Source: Microbacterium oxydans (lineage in GTDB: Bacteria > Actinomycetota > Actinomycetes > Actinomycetales > Microbacteriaceae). From it: a stretch of 64,000 nt of DNA. The stretch is taken from contig NZ_JYIW01000018.1 of NCBI RefSeq assembly GCF_000956525.1, positions 87,337 to 151,336 on the forward strand. The letters are read 5' to 3'. A program made the position numbers and the translations under genes. Positions 9,891 through 17,416 of the stretch are shown here, in pieces; position 1 is the stretch's first letter; each line of letters opens with the position of its first letter. The notes beneath the pieces were generated by a model, which saw nothing but the letters and a program-made list of their open reading frames with translations, was not told where the DNA came from and searched no databases.

Positions 9891-10568
9891 GTGAACACCC
9901 GGATCACCCGTACCGGGCGGCGCGCCGCCGGCCTCGCGATCGGCCTCACCGCCGTCGTCGCCCTGACCGTGCTGCGCGTGGTCGTCTTCCAGACGGGCGG
10001 CACGCCGCTGCCGCTCGACGTCTGGTGGAACGAGCGGATGGCGGATGCCGTCAGCGACCCCGTCCTCGTCATCGCATGGGTGCCGGCGATCGTCGGCGGC
10101 ACGGTCGGCATGATCGTGATCGGCGCGCTGCTGATCGTCCTCTTCCTCTGGCGGGGAAGGCGATGGGATGCCGCGGCGCTGGCGTGCGCGATGGTCGCCG
10201 TCGTCGCCGTCGGTGCCACCATGGCCGCGGTGCTCGCCCGCACGCGGCCGGCCGACTCGCTCGCCGAGAGCGTGGCGACCTCGTTTCCCTCGGGGCACAC
10301 GGCGGTCGCGACGACCGTGGTGATCATCCTCGGGCTCGCGCTCCGACGCTGGTACGTGTGGGTGCTCGGCGTCGTCTGGGTGCTCACGATGATGTGGAGC
10401 CGCACCTATCTGCACGCCCACTGGCTGACCGATGTCACGGCGGGGATGCTCGAGGGCATCGCGGTCGCTCTGCTGGTCTGGGTGAGCCTCGACGCCCTCC
10501 GCCACCGCCGCGCCCTGCGCGCCGCGCAGCACGTCTCGACCCCTGACCGAACAGTGAGCGCATCATGA
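9891..10568 (+). CDS. PAP2-family phosphatase
   Basis: A 225-residue membrane phosphatase with about six hydrophobic segments. The PAP2 motifs are visible: PSGHT (second motif, about 132-136) and SRTYLHAHWLTDV (third motif with the catalytic His, about 167-179); the first motif is degenerate (ARTRPAD). The family removes phosphate from lipid phosphates such as phosphatidate or undecaprenyl diphosphate at the membrane. The GTG start is leaderless by position of the -10 box. It overlaps the next gene by four bases (ATGA). Confidence 0.85.
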   Translation: MNTRITRTGRRAAGLAIGLTAVVALTVLRVVVFQTGGTPLPLDVWWNERMADAVSDPVLVIAWVPAIVGGTVGMIVIGALLIVLFLWRGRRWDAAALACAMVAVVAVGATMAAVLARTRPADSLAESVATSFPSGHTAVATTVVIILGLALRRWYVWVLGVVWVLTMMWSRTYLHAHWLTDVTAGMLEGIAVALLVWVSLDALRHRRALRAAQHVSTPDRTVSAS

Positions 10569-11377
10569 TCTCCACCGCATCCGCGTCGTCCGCCGCCGAG
10601 TCGGCCCAGAACTCGTCCGTCTTCCGAGTGCTCGCGAGAGCCGGGTACGTCGTGCTCGGGGTGCTGCACATCCTCATCGGCGCCATCGCGATCTCGATCG
10701 CCGTCGGTGGCGGCGGTGGCGATGCCGACCAGGGCGGTGCGATGCAGCAGATCCAGCAGTCGCCCGCCGGTGTCCTCCTGCTCTGGGCCATCGTGCTCGG
10801 GCTCGTCGCGCTCGCGATCTGGCAGATCGCCGAGGCCGTGGCGGAACGCGACCCTGATACGAAGAAGCGCTGGGCGCACCGCGCCAAGTTCATCGGCACC
10901 GCGGTCGCCTACGCCGCCATCGCGAGCACGGCGCTCGTCTACGCCCTGGGCGGGCACTCCGAGTCATCGGATGCGCCGAAGTCCCTGAGCGCGCAGCTGC
11001 TGAGCGCACCGGCAGGCGTCGTGCTGCTCGTGCTCGTGGGGATCGGCGTCGCGGTCGTCGGTGCAGCATTCGTCGTCCGTGGCGTCACCAAGGCCTTCAC
11101 GAAGCAGCTCGCGCTGCCCTCGGGCACGGCGCGCAGGGGCATCGTCGCGTTCGGCATCGCCGGATACATCGCCAAGGGCATCGCGGTCGGGGTGGCCGGC
11201 ATCCTGTTCGTGGTGGCCGCGCTCACGCATGATCCGCAGAAGGCCGGCGGACTGGATGCCGCGCTCCGCTCACTCGCGGGTCTGCCGTTCGGCGCGATCG
11301 TGCTGTGGGCGGTGGGGGCGGGGCTCGCGCTCTACGGGCTGTTCTGCATCGCCCGCGCCCGGTACGCCAGAATGTGA
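10565..11377 (+). CDS. DUF1206 membrane protein
   Basis: A 270-residue membrane protein made of three related units, each with two hydrophobic helices (about 22-85, 105-165 and 195-268). The repeats share a start like ARAGYVVLGVLHI / HRAKFIGTAVAYA / AFGIAGYIAKGI, which is the DUF1206 pattern. Function unknown. Its start overlaps the PAP2 phosphatase stop, suggesting a joint role at the membrane. Confidence 0.85.
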   Translation: MISTASASSAAESAQNSSVFRVLARAGYVVLGVLHILIGAIAISIAVGGGGGDADQGGAMQQIQQSPAGVLLLWAIVLGLVALAIWQIAEAVAERDPDTKKRWAHRAKFIGTAVAYAAIASTALVYALGGHSESSDAPKSLSAQLLSAPAGVVLLVLVGIGVAVVGAAFVVRGVTKAFTKQLALPSGTARRGIVAFGIAGYIAKGIAVGVAGILFVVAALTHDPQKAGGLDAALRSLAGLPFGAIVLWAVGAGLALYGLFCIARARYARM

Positions 11378-11413
11378 CCCGCGCCGAGGCGGGGCCCGCG
11401 CCGCACCGGGTCA
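11375..11413. terminator. Shared inverted repeat between convergent genes
   Basis: TGACCCG at 11375-11381 pairs with CGGGTCA at 11407-11413, with further GCG/CGC pairing inside. The two arms contain the stop codons of the DUF1206 gene (plus strand) and the SnoaL-like gene (minus strand), so this compact element probably ends both transcripts. Confidence 0.5.
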
Positions 11414-11803
11414 GTCGCGGATCGCGCTGAGCAGGGCGGCCGCATCCGATCCGCTGTACTCCGTGACGCGCCCGTTCACGACGCGCAGCATGGCGAACTC
11501 GGCGACGTTGACGCGGCGTCGGGTCGCGGCGATGCCGCGGAAGGGTCCGAGGTGCGTGCCAGAGCCGCGCAGGTGCGCGGCGATGCGGTCATCTTCCACG
11601 ATCAGTTGGATCCGCTTCCACTGCCAGTCGGGGAAGGCGTGGAACAGGTCGGCGAGGTCATCGATCCAGGCATCCTGGCCGGCTGGCAGGTGCGCGCGCC
11701 GGACATCGGTGGCGATCAGGTCGCGGATCGCGTCGAGGTCGTGCCGGTTGCCGGTGTCGAGGGCGTCGGCGAACCACTCGCGCAGTTCCCAGGACTCGAC
11801 CAT
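11411..11803 (-). CDS. SnoaL-like / NTF2-fold polyketide cyclase-type protein
   Basis: A 130-residue protein of the NTF2-like fold with the SnoaL ester-cyclase pattern: helical start (LREWFADALDTGNRHDLDAI), a central FHAFPDWQWKRI, and a G(T)HLGPFRGIAATRRRV stretch. Such proteins are cyclases, isomerases or simple ligand binders; activity cannot be predicted. It is divergent from a DHA2 efflux pump and shares the regulatory region with it, so it may take part in handling the same toxic compound. Confidence 0.75.
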   Translation of the reverse strand: MVESWELREWFADALDTGNRHDLDAIRDLIATDVRRAHLPAGQDAWIDDLADLFHAFPDWQWKRIQLIVEDDRIAAHLRGSGTHLGPFRGIAATRRRVNVAEFAMLRVVNGRVTEYSGSDAAALLSAIRD

Positions 11804-11827
11804 GCGTCCATTATCCGATGCGGCAAT

Positions 11828-11873
11828 TAGTTGCACTTTTGCAACTACAGGCGTATGGTTGACACTTATCAAC
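11828..11873 (+). promoter_or_regulatory. Efflux-pump promoter overlapped by two inverted repeats (MarR operators)
   Basis: A promoter is visible with TTGCAC (11831-11836), a 17-base spacer and TATGGT (11854-11859). The -35 box is inside an inverted repeat TAGTTGCA-CTTT-TGCAACTA (11828-11847), and the -10 box abuts GTTGA-CACTTA-TCAAC (11858-11873). Both are the size expected for winged-helix dimers. Binding of the MarR protein encoded downstream would block the promoter. The region is strikingly AT-rich for this genome. Confidence 0.65.
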
Positions 11874-11897
11874 TTTCTACGCAGGAGCTCTTCCACT

Positions 11898-13616
11898 GTG
11901 ACAACCCCTTCATCACCCTCCATCTCAGAGGCGACTCGTTCGCCGCGTGAGGTCTTCACCGCGATCTCCGGCCTCGTCGTCGGCATGTTCGTCGCCGTGC
12001 TCTCTGGCACGGTCGTGTCGACCTCGATGCCCGTCATCATCGCCGACCTCGGCGGCACCCAGTCCCAGTACACCTGGGTCATCACCGCGAGCCTGCTGGC
12101 CACCGCGGTCTCGACGCCGATCTGGGGCAAGCTCGCCGACCTCGTCGACCGCAAGATCCTCGTGCAGCTGTCGCTGATCATCTTCACGGTCGGCACCGTG
12201 ATCGCCGGCTTCTCGACCGACACGAACATGCTCATCGCCGTCCGCGTCTTGCAGGGCATCGGTGTCGGCGGCCTGATGTCGCTCGTCATGATCGCCGTCG
12301 CCCTCATCATCTCGCCGCGTGAGCGCGGCAAGTACATGGGCGTCGTCGGCGGCATCATGGCCCTCGGCACGATCGGTGGCCCGCTGCTCGGCGGACTCCT
12401 CACCGACGTGTGGGGCTGGCGCTCCAACTTCTTCGTCGGCGTGCCGTTCGCGATCCTCGCCCTCGTGCTGCTGCAGTTCACGCTGCACCTGCCGAAGCCG
12501 CAGCGCGACACGAAGGTGTCGATCGACTACTTCGGCATCGTCCTGCTCGCCGTCGGCGTCTCGACGCTCCTGATCTGGGTCTCGATGGGTGGCAGCCAGT
12601 TCGACTGGGATTCCTCCACGAGCATCATCCTCGCCGTCACCGCCGGTGTCGCGATCGCCGGGTTCATCACGGTCGAGTTCTTCGTCAAGGAACCGATCGT
12701 CCCGATGTCGCTGTTCAAGGGCCGCACGTTCACCCTCTCGGTGATCGCCTCGATCGCCATCGGCGTCTCGATGTTCGCCACCTCGGTGTTCCTCGCCCAG
12801 TACTTCCAGCTCGCCCGTGGCGCCACACCGACCGAATCCGGTCTCATGACGATCCCGATGATCATCGGCCAGATGGGTGCATCGATCATCATCGGTCAGC
12901 TCGTCAGCCGCTTCGGCAAGTGGAAGGGCTGGATGCTCACGGGCGCCACGCTGACCACGATCGGCGTCAGCCTGATGTCGACGCTGCGCTACGACACTCC
13001 GTTCCCGCTGGTCGCGGTCTACATGTTCGTGCTCGGCGCCGGCCTCGGCATGGTCATGCAGAACCTCACGCTCATCGTGCAGAACGACACCCCGCCGCGT
13101 CAGCTCGGTGCTGCCTCGTCGAACGTCAACTTCTTCCGCACGATCGCCGGCACCATCGGCGTCACGGTGATGGGCGCGATGCTCTCGACGAGCGTCGCGA
13201 ACTACATGACCGACTCGCTGCAGGGCTTCACCCCGACCACGCAGGACGAGGTCGACGCGCTGCAGCACCTCGCATCCGGTGATGTGCCGAAGGTGACCCA
13301 GCTCCCCGACACGATCCGCGCGATCGTCGAGGGAGCATACGGTCACGGCATCGCCGACGCCTTCATCATCGCGATCCCGCTCGCCGTGATCTCGATCATC
13401 GCGATCGCGTTCATCAAGAACAAGCCGCTGTCGACGAAGAACGCCGCCGAGCAGCTGCGCGAGCAGGCGGAGGAATCGGTGATCGAGGTCGCCGAGGCCG
13501 AGGTGGGTGCATCGCTCTCGACCGGGACCATCCGGATCACCGGCGTCGAGTCCGCGTCGCCGACCACCGGATCGGTGACCGTGCTCGAACGCGAAGACCG
13601 GGAGCCGAGGCGCTGA
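11898..13616 (+). CDS. DHA2-type MFS drug efflux transporter
   Basis: A 572-residue transporter with 14 predicted membrane helices, as in the EmrB/QacA group. Helix 1 is followed by the family motif VSTSMPVIIADLGG, and the loop GKLADLVDRK is the MFS signature between helices 2 and 3. The GTG at 11898 is preceded by AGGAG; residues upstream in the same frame are not protein-like. It likely exports drugs or toxic metabolites using proton motive force. The MarR gene starts two bases after its stop, and two operator-like repeats overlap its promoter. Confidence 0.85.
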   Translation: MTTPSSPSISEATRSPREVFTAISGLVVGMFVAVLSGTVVSTSMPVIIADLGGTQSQYTWVITASLLATAVSTPIWGKLADLVDRKILVQLSLIIFTVGTVIAGFSTDTNMLIAVRVLQGIGVGGLMSLVMIAVALIISPRERGKYMGVVGGIMALGTIGGPLLGGLLTDVWGWRSNFFVGVPFAILALVLLQFTLHLPKPQRDTKVSIDYFGIVLLAVGVSTLLIWVSMGGSQFDWDSSTSIILAVTAGVAIAGFITVEFFVKEPIVPMSLFKGRTFTLSVIASIAIGVSMFATSVFLAQYFQLARGATPTESGLMTIPMIIGQMGASIIIGQLVSRFGKWKGWMLTGATLTTIGVSLMSTLRYDTPFPLVAVYMFVLGAGLGMVMQNLTLIVQNDTPPRQLGAASSNVNFFRTIAGTIGVTVMGAMLSTSVANYMTDSLQGFTPTTQDEVDALQHLASGDVPKVTQLPDTIRAIVEGAYGHGIADAFIIAIPLAVISIIAIAFIKNKPLSTKNAAEQLREQAEESVIEVAEAEVGASLSTGTIRITGVESASPTTGSVTVLEREDREPRR

Positions 13617-13617
13617 G

Positions 13618-14073
13618 GTGGTCACCTCGGACGCAGCGGTGTCGCAGGACGTGGACAGCGCGCTCGGAGACCTCCAGACGCACCTGAACCTCATCTTCGC
13701 GAGGACCAGGTCGCTCTGGAAGGAGTCGGCGGCGCGCGTCGATCCGGAACTGCAGGTCGGCGGCTACAAGCTGCTGACGTTCATCGAACGGGCCGAGACG
13801 GCGAACGCCCACGAGCTCGCCGAGCGCTTCGAGATCGACAAGTCGGTCATCAGCCGGCAGGTGCGGATGCTCGAGGAGCTTGGCCTGATCGAGTCGCGGC
13901 CCGATGAGCGCGACGGGCGGTTGCGGGTGCTGACGGCGACACCGTCGGCCTGCGCCGCACTCGCGGCGCTCCGCCGGGATCACGTGACCCGGCTGCGGAC
14001 GATCGTGGCCGAGCTCACGCCGGACGAGATCGCCGCAGCATCCAAGGTCTTCCGCCTCCTGGCCGAGATCTGA
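13618..14073 (+). CDS. MarR-family regulator of the efflux pump
   Basis: A 151-residue winged-helix protein. The recognition region reads HELAERFEIDKSVISRQVRML, followed by the wing SRPDERDGR. The GTG start lies two bases after the pump stop, with GCCGAGG as ribosome-binding site. It most likely represses the pump operon through the inverted repeats at 11828-11873 and is released by a substrate of the pump. It is a clear paralogue of the next MarR gene. Confidence 0.85.
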   Translation: MVTSDAAVSQDVDSALGDLQTHLNLIFARTRSLWKESAARVDPELQVGGYKLLTFIERAETANAHELAERFEIDKSVISRQVRMLEELGLIESRPDERDGRLRVLTATPSACAALAALRRDHVTRLRTIVAELTPDEIAAASKVFRLLAEI

Positions 14074-14086
14074 GCACACCATCGCC

Positions 14087-14121
14087 CGAAGCCCCGCCGT
14101 CGATCAGACGGCGGGGCTTCG
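14087..14121 (+). terminator. Intrinsic terminator after the first marR gene
   Basis: A 15-base perfect stem (CGAAGCCCCGCCGTC with its complement) and a GATCA loop lie 13 bases after the marR stop. The second marR gene begins 16 bases downstream of the stem, so it needs its own promoter or read-through. Confidence 0.75.
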
Positions 14122-14137
14122 CCGTAAGCTGGCGACC

Positions 14138-14638
14138 ATGAGCGCCCCCTCCGACGAACCCGCCCGAACGGGCGAGCCCGCCGCTGCTGCACCCGCCGGC
14201 GCCGATGACCGTGTCGATCTGGACCAGGCGGTCACCAGGGTCGAGCACGAGCTGGGCCGGCTCTTCGCCAGGATCAGGGTGAGCTGGCGCGAAGCCGCGA
14301 CCACCGTGCATCCGGATCTGCAGCCGCTCGGCTACCAGGTGCTCACATCGATCGCGACGGGCAAGGCCACCTCGGCCGGTGCGATCATCGAGCGTCTGCA
14401 GACCGACAAGTCAGCCGTCAGCAGGCACGTCCGTCAGCTCGAGCAGCTGGGGCTCGTCGAGAGCGTGCGAGACGAAGGCGACCGTCGGGCGCGAGTGCTC
14501 GTCGCCACCGATCTCGCGCAGGAACGCGTGGCGCTCGCCCGCTCCCGGTACGAGGCCCGACTCGGCGAGCGACTGCGCAGATGGTCGGCCGAAGACCTCG
14601 ATCACTTCGCCGATCTGCTCGCCGCGTTCGGCGACTGA
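14138..14638 (+). CDS. Second MarR-family regulator
   Basis: A 166-residue MarR protein similar along its length to the preceding one: both have LGRLFARIRVSWREAA or its equivalent, then P(D/E)LQ..GY..LT, then TDKSAVSRHVRQLEQLGLVES. It has an extra Ala/Pro-rich N-terminus of about 25 residues. It stands directly upstream of the osmoprotectant permease genes with no terminator between, so it may regulate them or be a duplicated efflux regulator. Confidence 0.85.
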   Translation: MSAPSDEPARTGEPAAAAPAGADDRVDLDQAVTRVEHELGRLFARIRVSWREAATTVHPDLQPLGYQVLTSIATGKATSAGAIIERLQTDKSAVSRHVRQLEQLGLVESVRDEGDRRARVLVATDLAQERVALARSRYEARLGERLRRWSAEDLDHFADLLAAFGD

Positions 14639-14703
14639 GTCGCATCCGGCTTGTCGAACCGGCCGTTCTGTGGTTCAGTCGAAGCTCATTCCTGCTTCAT
14701 TCG

Positions 14704-15441
14704 ATGAGCAAGACCGCACAGAACGGTGCTTCGGTGAACTGGATCGTCTCGAACCTCGACCTGATCATCGGTCTCACGGTGAATCACGTCCGGTTGGCGA
14801 TCCTCCCGATCGTCCTCGGATTCGTGATCGCGGTGCCGCTGGGCTGGGTGGCCAGCCGCAATCGCACCGCCAGGACGTTCATCATCACCACGGGCAGCCT
14901 GCTCTACACGATCCCGTCGCTGCCGCTGTTCGTCATCCTGCCCGTCATCCTCGGCACGCGGATCCTCGATGACACGAACCTGGTCGTCGCGCTCACGATC
15001 TACGCGGTCGCGATCATGCTGCGCTCGGCGACGGATGCGTTCGGATCCGTCGATCGGTCCATCATCGACGCGGCGCAGGCGACCGGGTTCTCACGAGCCG
15101 GCCGGTTCTGGCGCGTCGAGTTCCCGCTCGCTGGGCCCGTGCTGCTCGCCGGCCTCCGCGTCGTCTCCGTGTCGACCATCGCGCTCGTCTCGGTGGGCGT
15201 GATCATCGGCTCCGAGAACCTCGGCTACCTGTTCCAGAACGGCAAGCAGCGCGGCATCCTCGAGGAAGTCGTCGTGGGCATCGTCATGAGCCTGCTCATC
15301 GCCCTCGTCTTCGACCTGATCCTCGTGGCGCTCGGGCGTGTGCTGATGCCGTGGAGCCGGGCCGCCGACGTGCGCCTACGACCCCGCGCCGACAGCCGCA
15401 GCGCTCGTCGGGTCGCGGCACGAGCGGGCACGGTGGCCTGA
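14704..15441 (+). CDS. OpuC-type osmoprotectant ABC transporter permease 1
   Basis: A 245-residue inner-membrane permease of the glycine betaine/choline/carnitine (OpuBB/OpuCB/YehW) type with about five helices. The EAA-like loop is visible as DAAQATGFSRAGRFWRVEFP. No good ribosome-binding site is seen before the ATG at 14704; a GTG at 14734 is an alternative. Its stop overlaps the start of the second permease (TGATG). An ATPase gene, normally part of this operon, is absent. Confidence 0.8.
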   Translation: MSKTAQNGASVNWIVSNLDLIIGLTVNHVRLAILPIVLGFVIAVPLGWVASRNRTARTFIITTGSLLYTIPSLPLFVILPVILGTRILDDTNLVVALTIYAVAIMLRSATDAFGSVDRSIIDAAQATGFSRAGRFWRVEFPLAGPVLLAGLRVVSVSTIALVSVGVIIGSENLGYLFQNGKQRGILEEVVVGIVMSLLIALVFDLILVALGRVLMPWSRAADVRLRPRADSRSARRVAARAGTVA

Positions 15442-16211
15442 TGGACTTCTTCCTCGACGCCATCCGCTGGATCATCGATCCGGCCAACTGGGTGCCCGGA
15501 TCGCAGAGTCCCCTGCCCATCGGAGACCGGCTCGTCGAGCACCTCGTCTACTCGGGTGTCTCGCTGGCGCTGGCGATGCTCATCGCGCTGCCGCTCGGCT
15601 TCTTCATCGGGCACACCGGACGCGGTCGCCAGTTCGTGATCGGCTTCACGGGTGCGATGCGTGCGCTCCCGACACTCGGCGTGCTCTTCTTCCTCACGAT
15701 GGTGCTGCGCTCCGGTCTCAGCACCACTCCCGCCGTCCTCATCGGTTCGATCATCGCGTTCGTGCTGCTGGCCATCCCGTCACTCCTCGCCGGGGCGTAC
15801 GCCGGGCTCGAGAGCGTCGGTCGCGACTCGATCGATGCGGCGCGATCGATCGGGATGACGGAGCTGCAGATCCTGATCAAGGTCGAGATCCCCCTCGGCC
15901 TCCCGGTGATCATCGGCGGCATCCGCGCGGCTGCGCTGCAGGTCATCGCGACCGTCACGATCGCCTCGTATGTCGGGCTCGGCGGCCTCGGTCGCATCAT
16001 CTCCTCCGGGATCGGCCTGAACGACTACACCGTGATCCTCGGTGGCGCGCTGCTGGTGACCGCTCTCGCCCTGAGCGTCGACGGCCTCTTCGCGCTGCTC
16101 CAGCGCGTCACCCGCACGGCGGGACCGACATCCTCACCCCTCTCCACTTCGCCGCGAAACCGTTCGGACACCGTCACGGATCCGATCGTCGATGAAAGGA
16201 CACCCGCATGA
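15441..16211 (+). CDS. OpuC-type osmoprotectant ABC transporter permease 2
   Basis: A 256-residue permease paralogous to the previous one, with five to six helices and the EAA loop DAARSIGMTELQILIKVEIPLG. It begins within the preceding stop codon and its own stop overlaps the start of the binding-protein gene, so the three are translationally coupled. The two permeases should form the heterodimeric channel of a betaine-type importer. Confidence 0.85.
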   Translation: MDFFLDAIRWIIDPANWVPGSQSPLPIGDRLVEHLVYSGVSLALAMLIALPLGFFIGHTGRGRQFVIGFTGAMRALPTLGVLFFLTMVLRSGLSTTPAVLIGSIIAFVLLAIPSLLAGAYAGLESVGRDSIDAARSIGMTELQILIKVEIPLGLPVIIGGIRAAALQVIATVTIASYVGLGGLGRIISSGIGLNDYTVILGGALLVTALALSVDGLFALLQRVTRTAGPTSSPLSTSPRNRSDTVTDPIVDERTPA

Positions 16212-17155
16212 CATCCCGAGCCCCCAAGACCTGGCTGGCCGCCTGCCTGGTCGCCGCCACCACCGCCGTCGCACTCGTCGGATGCGCGACCGCCGACCCG
16301 ACGTCCTCCAGCGGCGAGTCCGCGAAGGGCGACGCCGTCATCGTCGGGTCGTTCGCCTTCCCCGAGAGCGAGATCCTCGGCGAGATCTACGCGCAGGCGC
16401 TGAAAGCCGACGGCTTCGACGTGTCGACGAAGTTCAACATCGGGCCGAGGCAGCAGACGATCCCCGCCCTCCAGGACGGTTCGATCAACCTCATCCCGGA
16501 GTACAACGGCAACCTGCTGGCGTACTACGACACCGCGTACACGGAGCGGACGACGGAGGACGTCGACGGAGCGCTGCCGGATGCCGTGGCCGCCGACGAC
16601 CTGCAGGTGCTCGACTCCGCCGCGGCCGAAGACAAGGACGCGTATGTCGTCACGAAGAAGACCGCCGACGACAACAACCTGAAGAGCATCGGCGACCTGA
16701 AGGCGCTGGAGCCCTTCTCGCTGGCCTCGAACCCGCAGTTCGGCGAACTCGGCTACGGCATCCCCGGGCTCCGCGACGTCTACGGCGTCGGCGTGGACGC
16801 CGGCCAGGTCACGTTCGTGCCGTACGAGGACTTCGGCGGCCCCGACACGGTTCAGGCGCTCGTCGACGGCACCGTCCAGGTCGCCGACATCTACACGACC
16901 TCACCGGCCATCAGCACCGAGAACCTCGTCGTCCTGGATGATCCGGAGAACATGATCTCGGCGCAGAACGTGATCCCGCTGCTCTCGAAGGACGTCTACT
17001 CCGACAAGCTCGCAGAGGTGCTCAACGCGATCTCGGCGAAGCTCACGACGGACGACCTGATCAAGCTCCGAGACCGCGTCGAGGGCGATGAGAAGGCGTC
17101 GGCTGCGACGGCAGCGGAAGACTGGCTCACCGAGGCGGGTCTCCTGGGCAAGTAG
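16208..17155 (+). CDS. Osmoprotectant-binding lipoprotein (OpuAC/OpuCC type)
   Basis: A 315-residue lipoprotein: a hydrophobic signal peptide ends in the lipobox ALVGC (Cys about 26). The mature part follows the glycine betaine/choline-binding pattern, with SFAFPESEILGEIYAQAL, then LIPEYNGNLLAYY and the second-lobe DDPENMISAQNVIPLL. It should deliver a quaternary amine or similar compatible solute to the two permeases encoded just upstream. Confidence 0.85.
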   Translation: MTSRAPKTWLAACLVAATTAVALVGCATADPTSSSGESAKGDAVIVGSFAFPESEILGEIYAQALKADGFDVSTKFNIGPRQQTIPALQDGSINLIPEYNGNLLAYYDTAYTERTTEDVDGALPDAVAADDLQVLDSAAAEDKDAYVVTKKTADDNNLKSIGDLKALEPFSLASNPQFGELGYGIPGLRDVYGVGVDAGQVTFVPYEDFGGPDTVQALVDGTVQVADIYTTSPAISTENLVVLDDPENMISAQNVIPLLSKDVYSDKLAEVLNAISAKLTTDDLIKLRDRVEGDEKASAATAAEDWLTEAGLLGK

Positions 17156-17198
17156 GGCGCAGGCGAGCAGCATCCGCCGGCCCCGCTGAGAGGTGTCG

Positions 17199-17315
17199 CG
17201 GGTGGCGCGTACGGCCGCATCATGCGTGCCGAGGCGACCACCTGCGACACCTCTCTCTTCTCGGGTGGCACAGATGGCCGCATCCGCCACGTCGAGGCGG
17301 CCACCTGCGACACCT
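17199..17315. repeat. Imperfect 63-base tandem repeat, about 1.9 copies
   Basis: Copy A (17199-17252) and copy B (17262-17315) are 54 bases each, spaced exactly 63 bases apart, and share CGGGTGGC, GGCCGCATC and CCACCTGCGACACCT. Copy B is followed by an extra TGCGACACC unit. The element fills the 261-base gap between the binding protein and the acyl-CoA ligase. I see no gene in it; the period of 21 codons leaves open frames by chance. Confidence 0.6.
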
Positions 17316-17416
17316 GCGACACCTGCGTGCGCAGCAGATCCCCAGAACGCGTTGACCGCGGTGTTCTCCCGGCGCTCACGGCTGACACACGGCGAGCTGC
17401 GGGGGAGGATGGAGGC

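Noticed and set aside
11061..11897. N-terminal extension of the DHA2 pump to 851 residues
   Set aside because: It would read through the DUF1206 gene and the operator region. AGGAG plus GTG at 11898 and the first membrane helix fix the real start.
17199..17315. CRISPR array
   Set aside because: Only two imperfect copies, no spacers of uniform length, and no cas genes in the window.
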